A stretch of 64,000 nt of DNA from CAWCUK01 sp963798775 (GCA_963798775.1 CAWCUK010000001.1:744001-808000); one strand, 5' to 3'; numbered from the stretch's first letter, positions 10,582-20,845 are shown. Notes: generated from the sequence alone by a model not told the origin. A program made the numbers and translations.

Positions 10582-11388
10582 TTAAGCTCTAACCTTCCCT
10601 TTATATTTCCAAAAGATGTGCATTATGCCTAAAAGATGCTTAAAAGAAATGGCAGAAAAAAGGTTCTTTTTAGTAATTCTTTGTTCGTGATGAATTATTT
10701 GTGTAGTGGGTAAATAAAATATTTTCCAGCCGGCTTTCCAAACTCTTATACAAAAATCGATATCTTCCGGGCCGTAAAATATTTCCTGGTCGTAAAAACC
10801 AATTTGATCAATTACTTTTTTGCGAATAAATTGACATGCGCCGATAAGATACTCAACTTCTCTAATCTCTTTATGGTCCCAATCTTTCATAATATGATGA
10901 GTAAGCGTTTTAGAATTTTTAACAAAATTAATATGCTCTAACCTACGATAAAGTAGAGCTAAAAAAGTAGGAAATCGTTTACAAGAATATTGCAGCTGCA
11001 TATCGGAATCAACAAGTTTACTGCCTGCCATTCCGCATTCCGGATGCTGCTCCATAAATTCATATAACCTCAAAATGGAATTTTCAATTAGTTCCATATC
11101 AGCATCAAGAATGAGAACATATTTACCTTCAGCAATTTCCAAACCTTGATTACGCGCCGGCGCGACGCCTTTGTTCTGCTTATTTTTTACCAATCTTATA
11201 TTAGGATAATCTTGCTGAATCATTTCAACAGTACCGTCCTGAGAATTATTATCAATAAGAATAATTTCAAATTCTAAACCGGAAGTAAATTTATAAATAG
11301 AATCAAGACATACTTTGAGTAAATCTCTCATCTTCCAGGTGATAATAATGATTGAGAGATTAGGAGGATTAGTTTTTTTCATTATCAT
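10582..11388 (-). CDS. family 2 glycosyltransferase
   Basis: A 268-residue GT-A fold enzyme. The N-terminus shows LSIIIITWKMRDLL, then ILIDNNSQDGT and the metal-binding ILDADMEL, with GPEDIDFCIR further on and a C-terminal amphipathic region. It probably adds one sugar to the lipid-linked repeat unit on the cytoplasmic face. Two ATGs six bases apart (11388 and 11382) could both serve, and no clear Shine-Dalgarno separates them. It sits 9 bp upstream of the WbaP-like gene. Donor and acceptor are not predictable. Confidence 0.88.
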   Translation of the reverse strand: MIMKKTNPPNLSIIIITWKMRDLLKVCLDSIYKFTSGLEFEIILIDNNSQDGTVEMIQQDYPNIRLVKNKQNKGVAPARNQGLEIAEGKYVLILDADMELIENSILRLYEFMEQHPECGMAGSKLVDSDMQLQYSCKRFPTFLALLYRRLEHINFVKNSKTLTHHIMKDWDHKEIREVEYLIGACQFIRKKVIDQIGFYDQEIFYGPEDIDFCIRVWKAGWKIFYLPTTQIIHHEQRITKKNLFSAISFKHLLGIMHIFWKYKGKVRA

Positions 11389-11469
11389 TTATTATAAAAT
11401 TTGGGACTTTAATACATTAAAAGTAGAATTCAAAACAAATATAATAGTATTTTACTCCATTTTATAGAT

Positions 11470-12636
11470 TTAACTTATATAAAGATTATAATATTCATTG
11501 CACATTCTTTGAACATCATATTTTTCTAAAGCCTGCAACCTAGCATTTTCACTTACTTTTTTATTGGATGAGTTATTTATAATCATTTTCAATTTAATAT
11601 AAAGGTCATAACTATTTTTTGACTTAAAAAGATAACCATTTTCACCATCTGAAATCATTTCTTTAAAAGGAGGAATATCTGAAAAAAGACAAACTTTTTG
11701 CATTAACATTGCTTCAATAGCACTTAAACTTAAACCCTCAGTTATAGAAGGCATGACAAAAACATCAAAAATGTTATATATTTTATTTAAATCTTTGCGA
11801 GGGCTAATTATTTGAACTTTTTCATTAATCTTATATTCATCAATAATTTTATAAATTTCTTCGGCAATTTCTTTCTCATGCTCACGTTCACTGCCGAAGA
11901 TTAAAAGCTTGATATTTTTATTCTCATCTAATAATCGTTTAAATGCTTCCAGTAAATATTTGTGTCCTTTTCGAACCGAAAGAACTCCAACGTTCGCAAT
12001 TACTATCTCATTATTTTTTATTTTAAATTCTTTTCGATATTGTTCGTTATAAACTGCATTAGGTATATAATTTGAAACATCCACTCCATTATATATAATT
12101 TTATACTTTTTTAAATTGATGTTATCATGCTGAATTGAATAGTTCATAACTGAACGAGATACACAAATAATTTTTGTAGTAAATTTACTCAGAATTTTAT
12201 TGATTTGATGATGAATAGGATTCAACCAAAAAAAAAGATTATGGAGCGTGATAAAAATTTTATCCACTTTATGAAAAAAAAAGAGCATGGAAAAAACTGC
12301 AGCTACTCGTGCAGTTAAAGCCGGAAAGAAATCATGAGAATGTATTATTTGTATATCATTTTCTTTTATATATTTAGCTAAACATAATGTTTGGCTTAAA
12401 TTTAGAATAAGCGATTTTAGACTGTTAAATCGATTAGAAAAATTAAATTTCTTAACAACAACACCACAATGTTCAAAATCTTTTTCTAAAAATGAATTGC
12501 TATTTGGGGTTAAAACTGCGGTAAAATGTTGTATGTTTTCCTTTCGGATTTGTGAAACTAACATAAAAACAATTTTTTCAAGTCCACCATCATCTAAACC
12601 AGTAACTACATGCAGAATATTTATTTTTTTATTCAT
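11470..12636 (-). CDS. family 4 glycosyltransferase
   Basis: A 388-residue GT-B enzyme. Features in order are the N-terminal nucleophile-side loop GLDDGGLEK, the acceptor region HSHDFFPAL, ICVSRSVMNY, the nucleotide-binding GVLSVRKGHKYLLEAF and the C-terminal PSITEGLSLSAIEAM with the family EX7E Glu pair. It probably transfers a hexose in repeat-unit assembly. Its ATG overlaps the stop of the upstream GT2 gene by 4 bp, which indicates coupling. An 81-bp gap separates it from the next gene downstream. Confidence 0.9.
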   Translation of the reverse strand: MNKKINILHVVTGLDDGGLEKIVFMLVSQIRKENIQHFTAVLTPNSNSFLEKDFEHCGVVVKKFNFSNRFNSLKSLILNLSQTLCLAKYIKENDIQIIHSHDFFPALTARVAAVFSMLFFFHKVDKIFITLHNLFFWLNPIHHQINKILSKFTTKIICVSRSVMNYSIQHDNINLKKYKIIYNGVDVSNYIPNAVYNEQYRKEFKIKNNEIVIANVGVLSVRKGHKYLLEAFKRLLDENKNIKLLIFGSEREHEKEIAEEIYKIIDEYKINEKVQIISPRKDLNKIYNIFDVFVMPSITEGLSLSAIEAMLMQKVCLFSDIPPFKEMISDGENGYLFKSKNSYDLYIKLKMIINNSSNKKVSENARLQALEKYDVQRMCNEYYNLYIS

Positions 12637-13535
12637 GATAAATATAGTTTCAATGATTTTTTGTAACCTTCAATTCTTTGTTCCCTTTCAACACCGGTAT
12701 AGGTAAAATTACCAGTCAAAATTCTTAAAATAATTCCGAAAATATGAATCAAATTTATAAGATTCCTTTTGAAAAAATTGTAATGAAACTTTGCGTAAAT
12801 TCTTCTCCCATAGTATCTGTTATAAACAAATTTGGTATAATTTTTAGATTGACTCTTTTGATCTGCATGTATACACCGTAAATATGGAAAATAAAAATTA
12901 TTATAACCTTTCATTGCTATTCTTTCACATAAATCTATGTCTTCGTAATTAAGAAAAAATTCTTTGTTAAATTTTCCAATTTTTATAAATGTATCTTTAT
13001 TTACCATAAGACATGCCGCACTTAACCATCTTACTGCTACAGGAGTTGTTTTTTTTATTTTCTTACTTAATAAATAGTTATAGATCCTACGAAGCAGATT
13101 AATCAACATAAAAGCTTCGCTAGCTTCATAAATAATACCTAATTTTATTCCTGTAGAATTTTGAATAGTTCTATCTTCATTAAGCAATAGAGGTCCGCAT
13201 GCGCCCATATTTTGGTGTTTTTCAATATAATTTATTATTGGAGTGATAAAATCTTCAATAACTAAAGTATCAGGATTGAGAAATAATAAATATTTTCCTT
13301 TAGCATATTCTGCAGCAAAATTATTAGCCCCGGCAAATCCTAAATTTTCTTTTAACAGATGAAAATGAACACCCGGAAAAATTTGAATTAACTCTTCAAT
13401 TTTTCTTTCTGTTGAACAATTATCCACTACTATAATTTCATAATCAACATTTATAAAGTTTTTTTTAATTGAAACTATACAATCAACTACTTCTTCAGCA
13501 ACATTATAATTAATAATAAGAATAGAGATTAACAT
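12633..13535 (-). CDS. family 2 glycosyltransferase, rhamnosyltransferase-like
   Basis: A 300-residue GT2 protein with ISILIINYNVAEEVV, IIVVDNCSTE, LLFLNPDTLV (donor and metal site) and NYEDIDLCERI, the usual order for rhamnosyl- or galactofuranosyl-transferase-like family members. The basic C-terminus with two short hydrophobic stretches suggests inner-membrane association. It belongs to the polysaccharide operon and overlaps the following GT4 gene by 4 bp. Sugar specificity is not predictable. Confidence 0.88.
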   Translation of the reverse strand: MLISILIINYNVAEEVVDCIVSIKKNFINVDYEIIVVDNCSTERKIEELIQIFPGVHFHLLKENLGFAGANNFAAEYAKGKYLLFLNPDTLVIEDFITPIINYIEKHQNMGACGPLLLNEDRTIQNSTGIKLGIIYEASEAFMLINLLRRIYNYLLSKKIKKTTPVAVRWLSAACLMVNKDTFIKIGKFNKEFFLNYEDIDLCERIAMKGYNNFYFPYLRCIHADQKSQSKNYTKFVYNRYYGRRIYAKFHYNFFKRNLINLIHIFGIILRILTGNFTYTGVEREQRIEGYKKSLKLYLS

Positions 13536-13567
13536 ACTTAGATAGACTTTCGTTTACTAAAAATATA

Positions 13568-14413
13568 TTATTTATCAAAAGGTGAATAATAAACCTTTTT
13601 TTTATAGTCAAAATATCCTTTTAATGCGTAATGAATTTTTTTAACCTTATCGTCTTCAAATAATAAAATCTTTATCAACATATTCTTAAATAACGGAAAT
13701 TCGTAGGAAAAGTATTTTGGATAATCTTTTTTATACTTATCTCGTAGATAACATCGATTTCTTACTTTAAAATATAATCTTTTAGCTGAATGATTATAAG
13801 GAAATACAACGCCTACAAAAAAATTTCTTTTACTTACATTTGCTTCATTATGATATAAAGCTACTGCATTATTTGTAAGTACTTTAAACCCATTTTTATT
13901 TAATCTCATACAATATTCGGTATCTACATAATCAATAAAGAAATAATCAGCGAATGATCCGACTTTGGTGTATACAGAAAGATTTAAAATATTTCCAGAA
14001 GTCATTACCACAAGTTTTTCCTCTATTGATTCATTTGTAGGGTATGGATCAAATCTACCAATATGTTTTGGGGAAATTATTCCAACTTTATTTATTTCTT
14101 TACAAGATCTTAAAAGATTCAATACCATATTAGGTGTTGCTATACTATCTTGATCCATTGTTAATAGGTAGTGGTACCCTTTTTTTACAAAATAACCAGC
14201 TGCGTAATTTAATGCATATCCTACACCCATGTTTGTATGTTTAGAATAATAAATAATTTTATTTTGGGAAGGTAGTTCATTTATTAAATTTGATTTTTTA
14301 GTAGAATTATCAAAAAGCAATAATTCTTCAACTTGATCTATATATGATTTTATATTCTCAATTATTGAACTATCAGGATTAAAAAGTATTACAACTCCCG
14401 CTACCTTTTCCAT
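13568..14413 (-). CDS. family 2 glycosyltransferase
   Basis: A 281-residue GT2 enzyme of the RfbF-like rhamnosyltransferase branch: AGVVILFNPDSSIIENI at the N-terminus, LLLFDNSTKK, GVGYALNYAAG, LLTMDQDS (donor and metal site) and FIDYVDTEYCMRL. Members of this branch start with a short VILFNP motif rather than the usual IIIPTYN. The ATG is at 14413, 5 bp after the stop of the upstream GT4. It probably adds one deoxy-hexose, which would fit the dTDP-sugar gene rfbB at 39 kb, but that link is inference. Confidence 0.87.
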   Translation of the reverse strand: MEKVAGVVILFNPDSSIIENIKSYIDQVEELLLFDNSTKKSNLINELPSQNKIIYYSKHTNMGVGYALNYAAGYFVKKGYHYLLTMDQDSIATPNMVLNLLRSCKEINKVGIISPKHIGRFDPYPTNESIEEKLVVMTSGNILNLSVYTKVGSFADYFFIDYVDTEYCMRLNKNGFKVLTNNAVALYHNEANVSKRNFFVGVVFPYNHSAKRLYFKVRNRCYLRDKYKKDYPKYFSYEFPLFKNMLIKILLFEDDKVKKIHYALKGYFDYKKKVYYSPFDK

Positions 14414-14417
14414 AAAT

Positions 14418-15593
14418 TTAATTCATGATTTTTTGATAAATATTTTCATAATCTTTAAAAGAATCTTCAATATTAAATTCTTTTATGGCTACATCTCTAC
14501 AACGATCATAAATATTAGGATCTTTTAACAATTCAAACATTTTTTCTAATGCCGCGGAATAATCTTCATTTTCAACAATAACTCCAACTTTATAATCATT
14601 AATTATTTCTTCAGTATCCCCAACACCGGGATTAATTAAAACAGGGCAACCGGAATATAAATATTCCGCAAATTTTATGGGAGATGAAACTTCACTAATA
14701 AAATGTTTAGCACGTAGTAATATTCCGAAATTAGATTGTTCTAAAAATTCATAAGTTTTTGCGGCCGGCATTGAAAATATTTGAAAATTTTTCAACTCTT
14801 TTGTTAAGTTTTTTACCGAGGGGTCTAAATCTTCTATGTTATATAAAATACACCTAATTTTTAAGTTGTTAAATTTAATTAATCCTTCTTTTATTAAAAC
14901 TAAAAGCTCTTGAAACCCTTGCCAAGGCGCGGTTGATCCGGAATAAACTCCGATAATAAAATCCTTAGGTTTTACCTTATAATCTTTTTGATCATCATTA
15001 ATTTTTATTCTATTTGGGATATAATATATTTTTTCGGCCAAATTAAGTTCTGAATATTCAATTATTAAGTATTCTCTATATTTTTTGGAGACTACAACAA
15101 CACTATCCAGATATTTCAACATCTTCTTTTCATACAACTTCAAAAACCGGAATTTGATATTATTTTTTTTATAGTGGCCTTTAAATATTTCTTCCTCAAT
15201 GAAAGCTCCTCTTGTATCAAAAACAACTTTGAGTTTGTGATATAAAATTTTTTTTAATATGTAAGCTAACATTGAAGGGAAAAAACTTCTACAATGGAGT
15301 ATTTCAATTTTATTCTCGTTTACTATTTTTTTTAATTCCCAAAATCCTTTAGAGAAATAATTAATGGCTCCGGGTTTTAATTTTATGTGGATTACTTTAA
15401 CTCCGGCTTTTTCTAAATTTCCATAGTAAGCTTTTAAATTTCCAATATCTTCGTTTATGTTTTCCAGAGTTATAAAAATAGTATTGTATCCTTTTTGTGC
15501 TAAATAATTAAATAAAGGCATTCCTTGTGTAACAAGTATAGGATTCTTAATACTTCCATCGGCAATAAACGCTATTGCATTATTTTTTTTCAA
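14418..15593 (-). CDS. family 4 glycosyltransferase
   Basis: A 391-residue GT-B fold protein: FIADGSIKNPILVTQGMPL at the N-terminus, ILHCRSFFPSM acceptor side, VFDTRGAF, VVVSKKYREY and the C-terminal LYSGCPVLINPGVGDTEEII nucleotide site. The start is a TTG at 15593; an in-frame TAA lies just upstream and no ATG is available. It is 3 bp from the Wzy gene. In detail it resembles GT4 enzymes of O-antigen clusters; the acceptor is unknown. Confidence 0.85.
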   Translation of the reverse strand: MKKNNAIAFIADGSIKNPILVTQGMPLFNYLAQKGYNTIFITLENINEDIGNLKAYYGNLEKAGVKVIHIKLKPGAINYFSKGFWELKKIVNENKIEILHCRSFFPSMLAYILKKILYHKLKVVFDTRGAFIEEEIFKGHYKKNNIKFRFLKLYEKKMLKYLDSVVVVSKKYREYLIIEYSELNLAEKIYYIPNRIKINDDQKDYKVKPKDFIIGVYSGSTAPWQGFQELLVLIKEGLIKFNNLKIRCILYNIEDLDPSVKNLTKELKNFQIFSMPAAKTYEFLEQSNFGILLRAKHFISEVSSPIKFAEYLYSGCPVLINPGVGDTEEIINDYKVGVIVENEDYSAALEKMFELLKDPNIYDRCRDVAIKEFNIEDSFKDYENIYQKIMN

Positions 15594-15596
15594 AAT

Positions 15597-17006
15597 TTAA
15601 TCACCAATTTCCTTTGTACTTACTTTAGGCTGATTTTTATTCGCATTTCTCCATTCAAAATCAATGTATGCAATAGTAAGCGCGTACAAAACATTAAGTT
15701 TAAATTTAACTAAATTGGCATTAAGCATGCCAAAAAACATAAGTCCCAAAATTCCCGCGATATTAGCTAACATTATAATTTTCACGTAACTATCATCGGT
15801 TGCTTTAAAAAGTTTATATGAATATTTAATTATGGAAAAAAACATCCATAGAGCAACAAAGAAGAAGATGATCCCCCCTTTAAGTAAATAATAGATATAA
15901 TTATTATCCGGGAAAATAACTTTTTGGTGTAATAAATATTTAAGATTAAGTTCATATCCAAAACCATGTCCTACAAAAGGGTGTTCAAATATTTTAGGAA
16001 TGCCTAAATAAATTACTTCTATTCGCATTAGAAAAGAGATGTCTTCTAACGGTGCGGAGATACTTTCAATTCGTTGTGTTGGATCATTTTGATCTACCGC
16101 AGTTGGACGCCTATCGGTTGAAAAAAAGATTGGGATTAAAAATAGTATGATTATTAAAATAAGTTTTAAAAAAAAGAATTTTGTTTTCTTTTCCTTAAAA
16201 TAAATGAATAACACAATTAGTGTTATCAATAAATTAGCGATTAATAATGTTCGTGTGCCGGTAGAATAAGATCCCCACCACAATAAAACAATACTAGAAA
16301 AAGAGATAATTTTTATGTGGCTTCTTTTATCATATAAAAAAGTAGACATTAAAATAGCGAGTACAAAGGGGAAATAATGGTTATGATATGTTGTTACTCT
16401 ATAAAATGAAGATGCGTTGAATATAATATACTCAACAGCTACAATTAAAAATACAATAACTACAAGATTGAAAAGTAATTTATAATATTCCCTTTTCTTA
16501 ATAAGATAAACAAAAGGCAACGCGAGTATAAAATAAAAATTTTGATAAGATTCTTGAAACAGTAGGTTTCTATCGACCCCATTAAAATATCCATATAATA
16601 AAAGTATAATACTTAAAAAAGTATAAGCTATTACCGGATAATTCAAAGGAGTAAACTTTAATTTTGGAAATTTTGAAGACCTAAAAAATTGAAAAACCGC
16701 AATTAAAAAAAACAAATATAAAGGTATATTCTGAATTACTATATATGAATAATACCGGCTAAAGATTTTATCAATATAAAACAATGGTAAAATTGTAAGG
16801 ACTAATAAATAAGTTGCTAAATCTTTAATTGCCATTTTATAAAGCATCACAGAAAAAATGACAAAGTTAAAGGCAATAACAATAAGTGGATTTTGAAATA
16901 AATTTAGAAGTGCGGTTTGAAATAAAATAACTACGCCTATTCCAAAAATAAAATATATTTTTTCTTTCAAACTTAATGTAGAAATATTAAAATTACTTAA
17001 ATTCAA
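15597..17006 (-). CDS. O-antigen polymerase/ligase-like membrane protein (Wzy)
   Basis: A 469-residue protein with about 12 transmembrane helices. A large periplasmic loop before the last helices contains RIEVIYLGIPKIF and GHGFGYEL, the usual position and style of the Wzy_C/O-antigen ligase motif. It is predicted to polymerise lipid-linked repeat units in the periplasm. It starts with a TTG that overlaps the TGA of the Wzx gene (TTGA), so the two are coupled. A WaaL-type ligase is an alternative, but the position beside Wzx and Wzz favours Wzy. Confidence 0.8.
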   Translation of the reverse strand: MNLSNFNISTLSLKEKIYFIFGIGVVILFQTALLNLFQNPLIVIAFNFVIFSVMLYKMAIKDLATYLLVLTILPLFYIDKIFSRYYSYIVIQNIPLYLFFLIAVFQFFRSSKFPKLKFTPLNYPVIAYTFLSIILLLYGYFNGVDRNLLFQESYQNFYFILALPFVYLIKKREYYKLLFNLVVIVFLIVAVEYIIFNASSFYRVTTYHNHYFPFVLAILMSTFLYDKRSHIKIISFSSIVLLWWGSYSTGTRTLLIANLLITLIVLFIYFKEKKTKFFFLKLILIIILFLIPIFFSTDRRPTAVDQNDPTQRIESISAPLEDISFLMRIEVIYLGIPKIFEHPFVGHGFGYELNLKYLLHQKVIFPDNNYIYYLLKGGIIFFFVALWMFFSIIKYSYKLFKATDDSYVKIIMLANIAGILGLMFFGMLNANLVKFKLNVLYALTIAYIDFEWRNANKNQPKVSTKEIGD

Positions 17007-18457
17007 ACTGTAACATTTCCCTTTCTAAAAGTTTTAATTACTTCCAAAAGTAATTCTTTCTTAAATACCCATAGCAAAGAGAAATAAATAACAACACTAA
17101 GCGGAATAAGAATTATTAATTGAACAGTACTAGAAAATGTTTCTAATACGAGACTTTTTATAATTAAGCTTACAACAAGCATTATAATGCTTGAAAAAAA
17201 TATTTCCTTAAAAGATATAAAAAATTTTAAAGTTGATAACTTTATTATTTTGAAAGGAAGAGCAAAAACAGGATATAATAAAATTAAGGTCGTAATTAAA
17301 TAAGAAACTGCTACCCCAACAGCACCATAATAAATTCCGATATAAAATCCTCCAATGTAGATAATCCCACTTATAATGCCCCAATAAAACAGATATTTTG
17401 TTTTTCCAGTAGACATAAATATTGGCCCCGTTGTTGCCGCTATTGATTGAATTAGTCCCACAGGCGCCAAAATAGTTAATAATTGAACAAGCAGGTTGTT
17501 ATCCCATTTTTCATTAAAAAACAGACTAATAAAAGGGGTACTTATAGCAATTAAGCCTAACATTAAAGGAAAAGTTATTATTGCTATGGAATTGCATACT
17601 TTTTGGTAAACATTCCTAAATTTTTGTAAATCGTTTTTTATTGATGAATATAAAGGGAAAAAAACTCTCGAAATAACTTGAGTTACACTCTGCACGGGAT
17701 AAAGCATTATTTTGTATGCTAAAAAATAATGTCCTAATTCGGCACCGCCGAGAAACTTCCCTATAAATAAATAATCCGCATTCCGAACAAAATAATTTAA
17801 AAAATTATAACCGGCTAAATTCAAACTATAACTTGATAAATTTTTAACTTCATTAAAATCAAAAACAAATTTAGGATAAAAAATCCCAGACCCCCACAAT
17901 AAAATGGATGAAACCAATGCATTGGAAATAGCTTGAAAAACTAAACTCCAAACTCCAAATCCGGTAAGAGCCATAGTAATTCCTACAACTGCTCCGGTTA
18001 GTACGGCGAACAATTCAATTTTAGCTAATACTGTAAAAAGAAGTTTCTTCTCTAATAGTGCCTTTTGAATAATGGTAAGGCTAGACAACAAAAATACAAT
18101 TGAAAGAGATTTAAGAATATCTATAAGTTTTAAATTTTCATAAAACGCTGCTACTATGGGAGAAGTGAAGAATATGACTACAGAAAGTATTAATCCTATA
18201 AATAAAATTGTCCAAAAGATAGTTGATAAAACCCGATCATTTATATCATCCTTATGAATAACAGCGGCGGCAAAACCCATATCCTTAAATAATTCTAAAA
18301 AACCAATAAAAATTAGGGCCATCGCCAACAACCCAAAATCTGCCGGAGCAAGAATTGAAGCAAGAATAATTGTTGTGGTATATTGGATGGCCTGACGTCC
18401 GAACTGAGAGATAGAAGACCATTTTACCCCTAATACTGCTTTCTTAGTTAACTGCAT
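17003..18457 (-). CDS. lipopolysaccharide flippase (Wzx), MOP superfamily
   Basis: A 484-residue integral membrane protein of the WzxC-like polysaccharide_synt_3 branch: KKAVLGVKWSSISQFGRQAIQY at the N-terminus, the usual PADFGLLAMALI motif, and about 14 helices. It translocates undecaprenyl-linked repeat units across the inner membrane. The ATG at 18457 overlaps the end of the upstream GT4 gene by 14 bp. It differs from the flippase at 2.5-4.0 kb, so the window encodes two distinct members of the superfamily. Confidence 0.9.
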   Translation of the reverse strand: MQLTKKAVLGVKWSSISQFGRQAIQYTTTIILASILAPADFGLLAMALIFIGFLELFKDMGFAAAVIHKDDINDRVLSTIFWTILFIGLILSVVIFFTSPIVAAFYENLKLIDILKSLSIVFLLSSLTIIQKALLEKKLLFTVLAKIELFAVLTGAVVGITMALTGFGVWSLVFQAISNALVSSILLWGSGIFYPKFVFDFNEVKNLSSYSLNLAGYNFLNYFVRNADYLFIGKFLGGAELGHYFLAYKIMLYPVQSVTQVISRVFFPLYSSIKNDLQKFRNVYQKVCNSIAIITFPLMLGLIAISTPFISLFFNEKWDNNLLVQLLTILAPVGLIQSIAATTGPIFMSTGKTKYLFYWGIISGIIYIGGFYIGIYYGAVGVAVSYLITTLILLYPVFALPFKIIKLSTLKFFISFKEIFFSSIIMLVVSLIIKSLVLETFSSTVQLIILIPLSVVIYFSLLWVFKKELLLEVIKTFRKGNVTV

Positions 18458-19658
18458 AAGGGGAAGATTTTAAAATTGAATTGTAATTATTGATTAATTT
18501 TTGTTCTTGAAACTTTAGGTTAAATTCTTCCTCAATAGTTTGTCTGGCTAGTATACCTAGTGATCCATCATCATCCATTATTTTTTTTAATTTTATAACA
18601 TATTCGTCAACATCTTTTTCTTTTACAAGATATCCATTGTAACCATCTTTAATTATCTCAGGTATACCCGCATGCCAAGTACTAATTACTGGCAATCCCG
18701 TAGCCATTGCTTCCATTATAGCGTTTGGAATACCTTCTTGATTTCCGTCTTCGGCTGTTATGCTATGATGCAGGAAAACATCCGCTTTTTTCATTAATTC
18801 CGTAATACTATTATGATTAATAAATCCGGTAAATTTAATATTCGGAACATCAGCTTCTTTTGAAAATTTTTTTATTTCTTCAAACAAATAACCATCACCG
18901 CCTAAAATTAATTCCGCGTTAGGGTAATACTCCAAAAATTTTTTAAACGCTAAAATTGTGAATCTATGCCCTTTTTTTTCGACAAATGTAGAAACTTGTA
19001 AAAAAACAACTTTTGAATTTTTTAATTTCTTTGACGCCAATGATTCTCTTTTGCAAAAAGAGAATTTATCGATTGCGGTACCATATCTAATTACACTTAT
19101 CTTTTCTGAAATTGCACCGATTTGTACAAGTTGTTGTTTCATAAAATCGGACACGCAAATTATATTAGCGTAATTAAATAGATTCCTTAAATTTTGTTTA
19201 TAAACTTTATTCTTTATTAATGCGGTGGCGTCATATCCATGGAAAGTTACAATTAAGGGAATGTTTAATTCTTCAGCTAATGAGCAAATTTCAATTCCTG
19301 AAGGCCCAAAATGAGCATGAATTAAATTTACTTTTTTTGCTATTAAAATATTTTTAATTTTCTTTCTTTGTCTTAAGGTTAGAAAAGGAGCAATATTAAA
19401 ATAATAGTAACTATCTTTTTGGGTTAATTTTCCCCAAAACATTAAAAATTTCTTAACAAATCTATTTTTTTCTATAGAAAACAATTTTTTATGAGGAAAT
19501 TTGTCTACATTTTCTGTTATAAAAGTACTAATTACAACACAATTATATTTTTGTAAAACACTCAATAATTGGTTATAAATAAATGTCATTGATGAGGCTA
19601 AATAATGTTGGCAATAAAAGACCGTAACACGCTTATTATTTTGAACGGAAGCATCCAT
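18444..19658 (-). CDS. family 4 glycosyltransferase, WcaL-like
   Basis: A 404-residue GT-B enzyme. The HAHFGPSGIE and VTFHGYDATAL motifs are typical of the colanic acid WcaL/AmsK subgroup. Later come CVSDFMKQQL, STFVEKKGHRF (phosphate binding) and EGIPNAIMEAMATGLPVIST. It probably adds a side-branch or late sugar. It is the second gene of the operon, 5 bp after Wzz, and overlaps Wzx by 14 bp. Confidence 0.9.
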   Translation of the reverse strand: MDASVQNNKRVTVFYCQHYLASSMTFIYNQLLSVLQKYNCVVISTFITENVDKFPHKKLFSIEKNRFVKKFLMFWGKLTQKDSYYYFNIAPFLTLRQRKKIKNILIAKKVNLIHAHFGPSGIEICSLAEELNIPLIVTFHGYDATALIKNKVYKQNLRNLFNYANIICVSDFMKQQLVQIGAISEKISVIRYGTAIDKFSFCKRESLASKKLKNSKVVFLQVSTFVEKKGHRFTILAFKKFLEYYPNAELILGGDGYLFEEIKKFSKEADVPNIKFTGFINHNSITELMKKADVFLHHSITAEDGNQEGIPNAIMEAMATGLPVISTWHAGIPEIIKDGYNGYLVKEKDVDEYVIKLKKIMDDDGSLGILARQTIEEEFNLKFQEQKLINNYNSILKSSPYAVN

Positions 19659-19663
19659 TAAAA

Positions 19664-20830
19664 TTATTTCCAGCTAAACAAATTGTTTTTGATATAGACT
19701 ATTTTATCAGAATTTTGCCATGATTCATTTTCTTTTACCAGAATATATAAGAATGCTAGAATGAATACACCAAATGTAATTATTGCGGCAAGAAGTGTTC
19801 TTTGCGGAAAACTTCTTTTTACAGGCGGGACGGCATAATCAACAACCTGAAGTATAGGAACATCTTTTTGTTCATCGAATTTTGCCTGTTCATATAAGGG
19901 TAACACAAACTTCAATAATTCATTATCTATTTGAACTTGTCTATAATATCTTAAATAATTTATAGCCTTTTGAGGCAAGGAATTTAACGCTAAAATGGGA
20001 CTTTCAGGTTGTCCATTCTCTTTTATTGAAGCTAATTTTTTCTCATATTCGTTTACTTCTATTTGTAAATCTTTTAATCTTGGTGAATCTTTACTTAAGA
20101 TTTTACTGTAAATTTTTTCTTGAACTTGTTTATTTATTAAATCTGTTTCTAATGTTGAATATGCATCTAAAATAGCCTTAACTTGACTTTCGGCATCTAA
20201 CATTCCGGATTTTTGTTGATAGTGCATTAGAGAATCTTCGGCTACCTCTAAATTATTTTTAATATCCTTTAATCTTTTACCTAAAAATTCTCTGTTCTCC
20301 CCGGATTTTGGAACTTTTAAATTTACTATTCGTTCATTTAACAAATTAACTAAATAATTAGTTATTTCTGCAGCTTTTTTCGGTGATTTTGAAACTACAC
20401 TAATTTCATAAGCGTTATTTTCTGTAATTTTTGCTTTTATATCTTCCTTTATTTTTTTTAGCGCCTTTTCTTCGTACTCTTCATCTGTCGTATCTAAATT
20501 GTACATTTGTACAAGATTAAATTTATTAATAACGGCTTCTAAGGTTGTACGGCTATAAATAATTGTGTTATATGTCTGCATATCAGTATTAGGTTCAATT
20601 CCGGCTCCAATATCAATGGGTAAATTTTGAAATATCCCTGCTAGCCCGCTCATATTTTCACTTTGTGAAGGTAGTATTAAAGCACTTGCGGTATATTGTT
20701 CATCTACGAAAAAAAATATTGATAGATATGCAATAACTACAGTTGACAAAAGAAGTATTATTAGAAATTTTTTCCACTTAACTAACAGAACTAAATAATC
20801 TAAAAAATCTGTTGTTTTTTCTTTAGACAT
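19664..20830 (-). CDS. chain-length determinant protein (Wzz family)
   Basis: A 388-residue inner-membrane protein that sets polysaccharide chain length. It has an N-terminal helix (about residues 20-42), a long periplasmic coiled-coil region, and a C-terminal helix after the PxxP-type motif VPPVKRSFPQRT. The ATG at 20830 is preferred over a TTG at 20845 because an AAAAGG ribosome-binding site sits just before it. No tyrosine kinase domain follows the second helix, so this is Wzz rather than Wzc. It heads the 14-kb operon. Confidence 0.9.
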   Translation of the reverse strand: MSKEKTTDFLDYLVLLVKWKKFLIILLLSTVVIAYLSIFFFVDEQYTASALILPSQSENMSGLAGIFQNLPIDIGAGIEPNTDMQTYNTIIYSRTTLEAVINKFNLVQMYNLDTTDEEYEEKALKKIKEDIKAKITENNAYEISVVSKSPKKAAEITNYLVNLLNERIVNLKVPKSGENREFLGKRLKDIKNNLEVAEDSLMHYQQKSGMLDAESQVKAILDAYSTLETDLINKQVQEKIYSKILSKDSPRLKDLQIEVNEYEKKLASIKENGQPESPILALNSLPQKAINYLRYYRQVQIDNELLKFVLPLYEQAKFDEQKDVPILQVVDYAVPPVKRSFPQRTLLAAIITFGVFILAFLYILVKENESWQNSDKIVYIKNNLFSWK

Positions 20831-20845
20831 ATACCTTTTTCTCAA

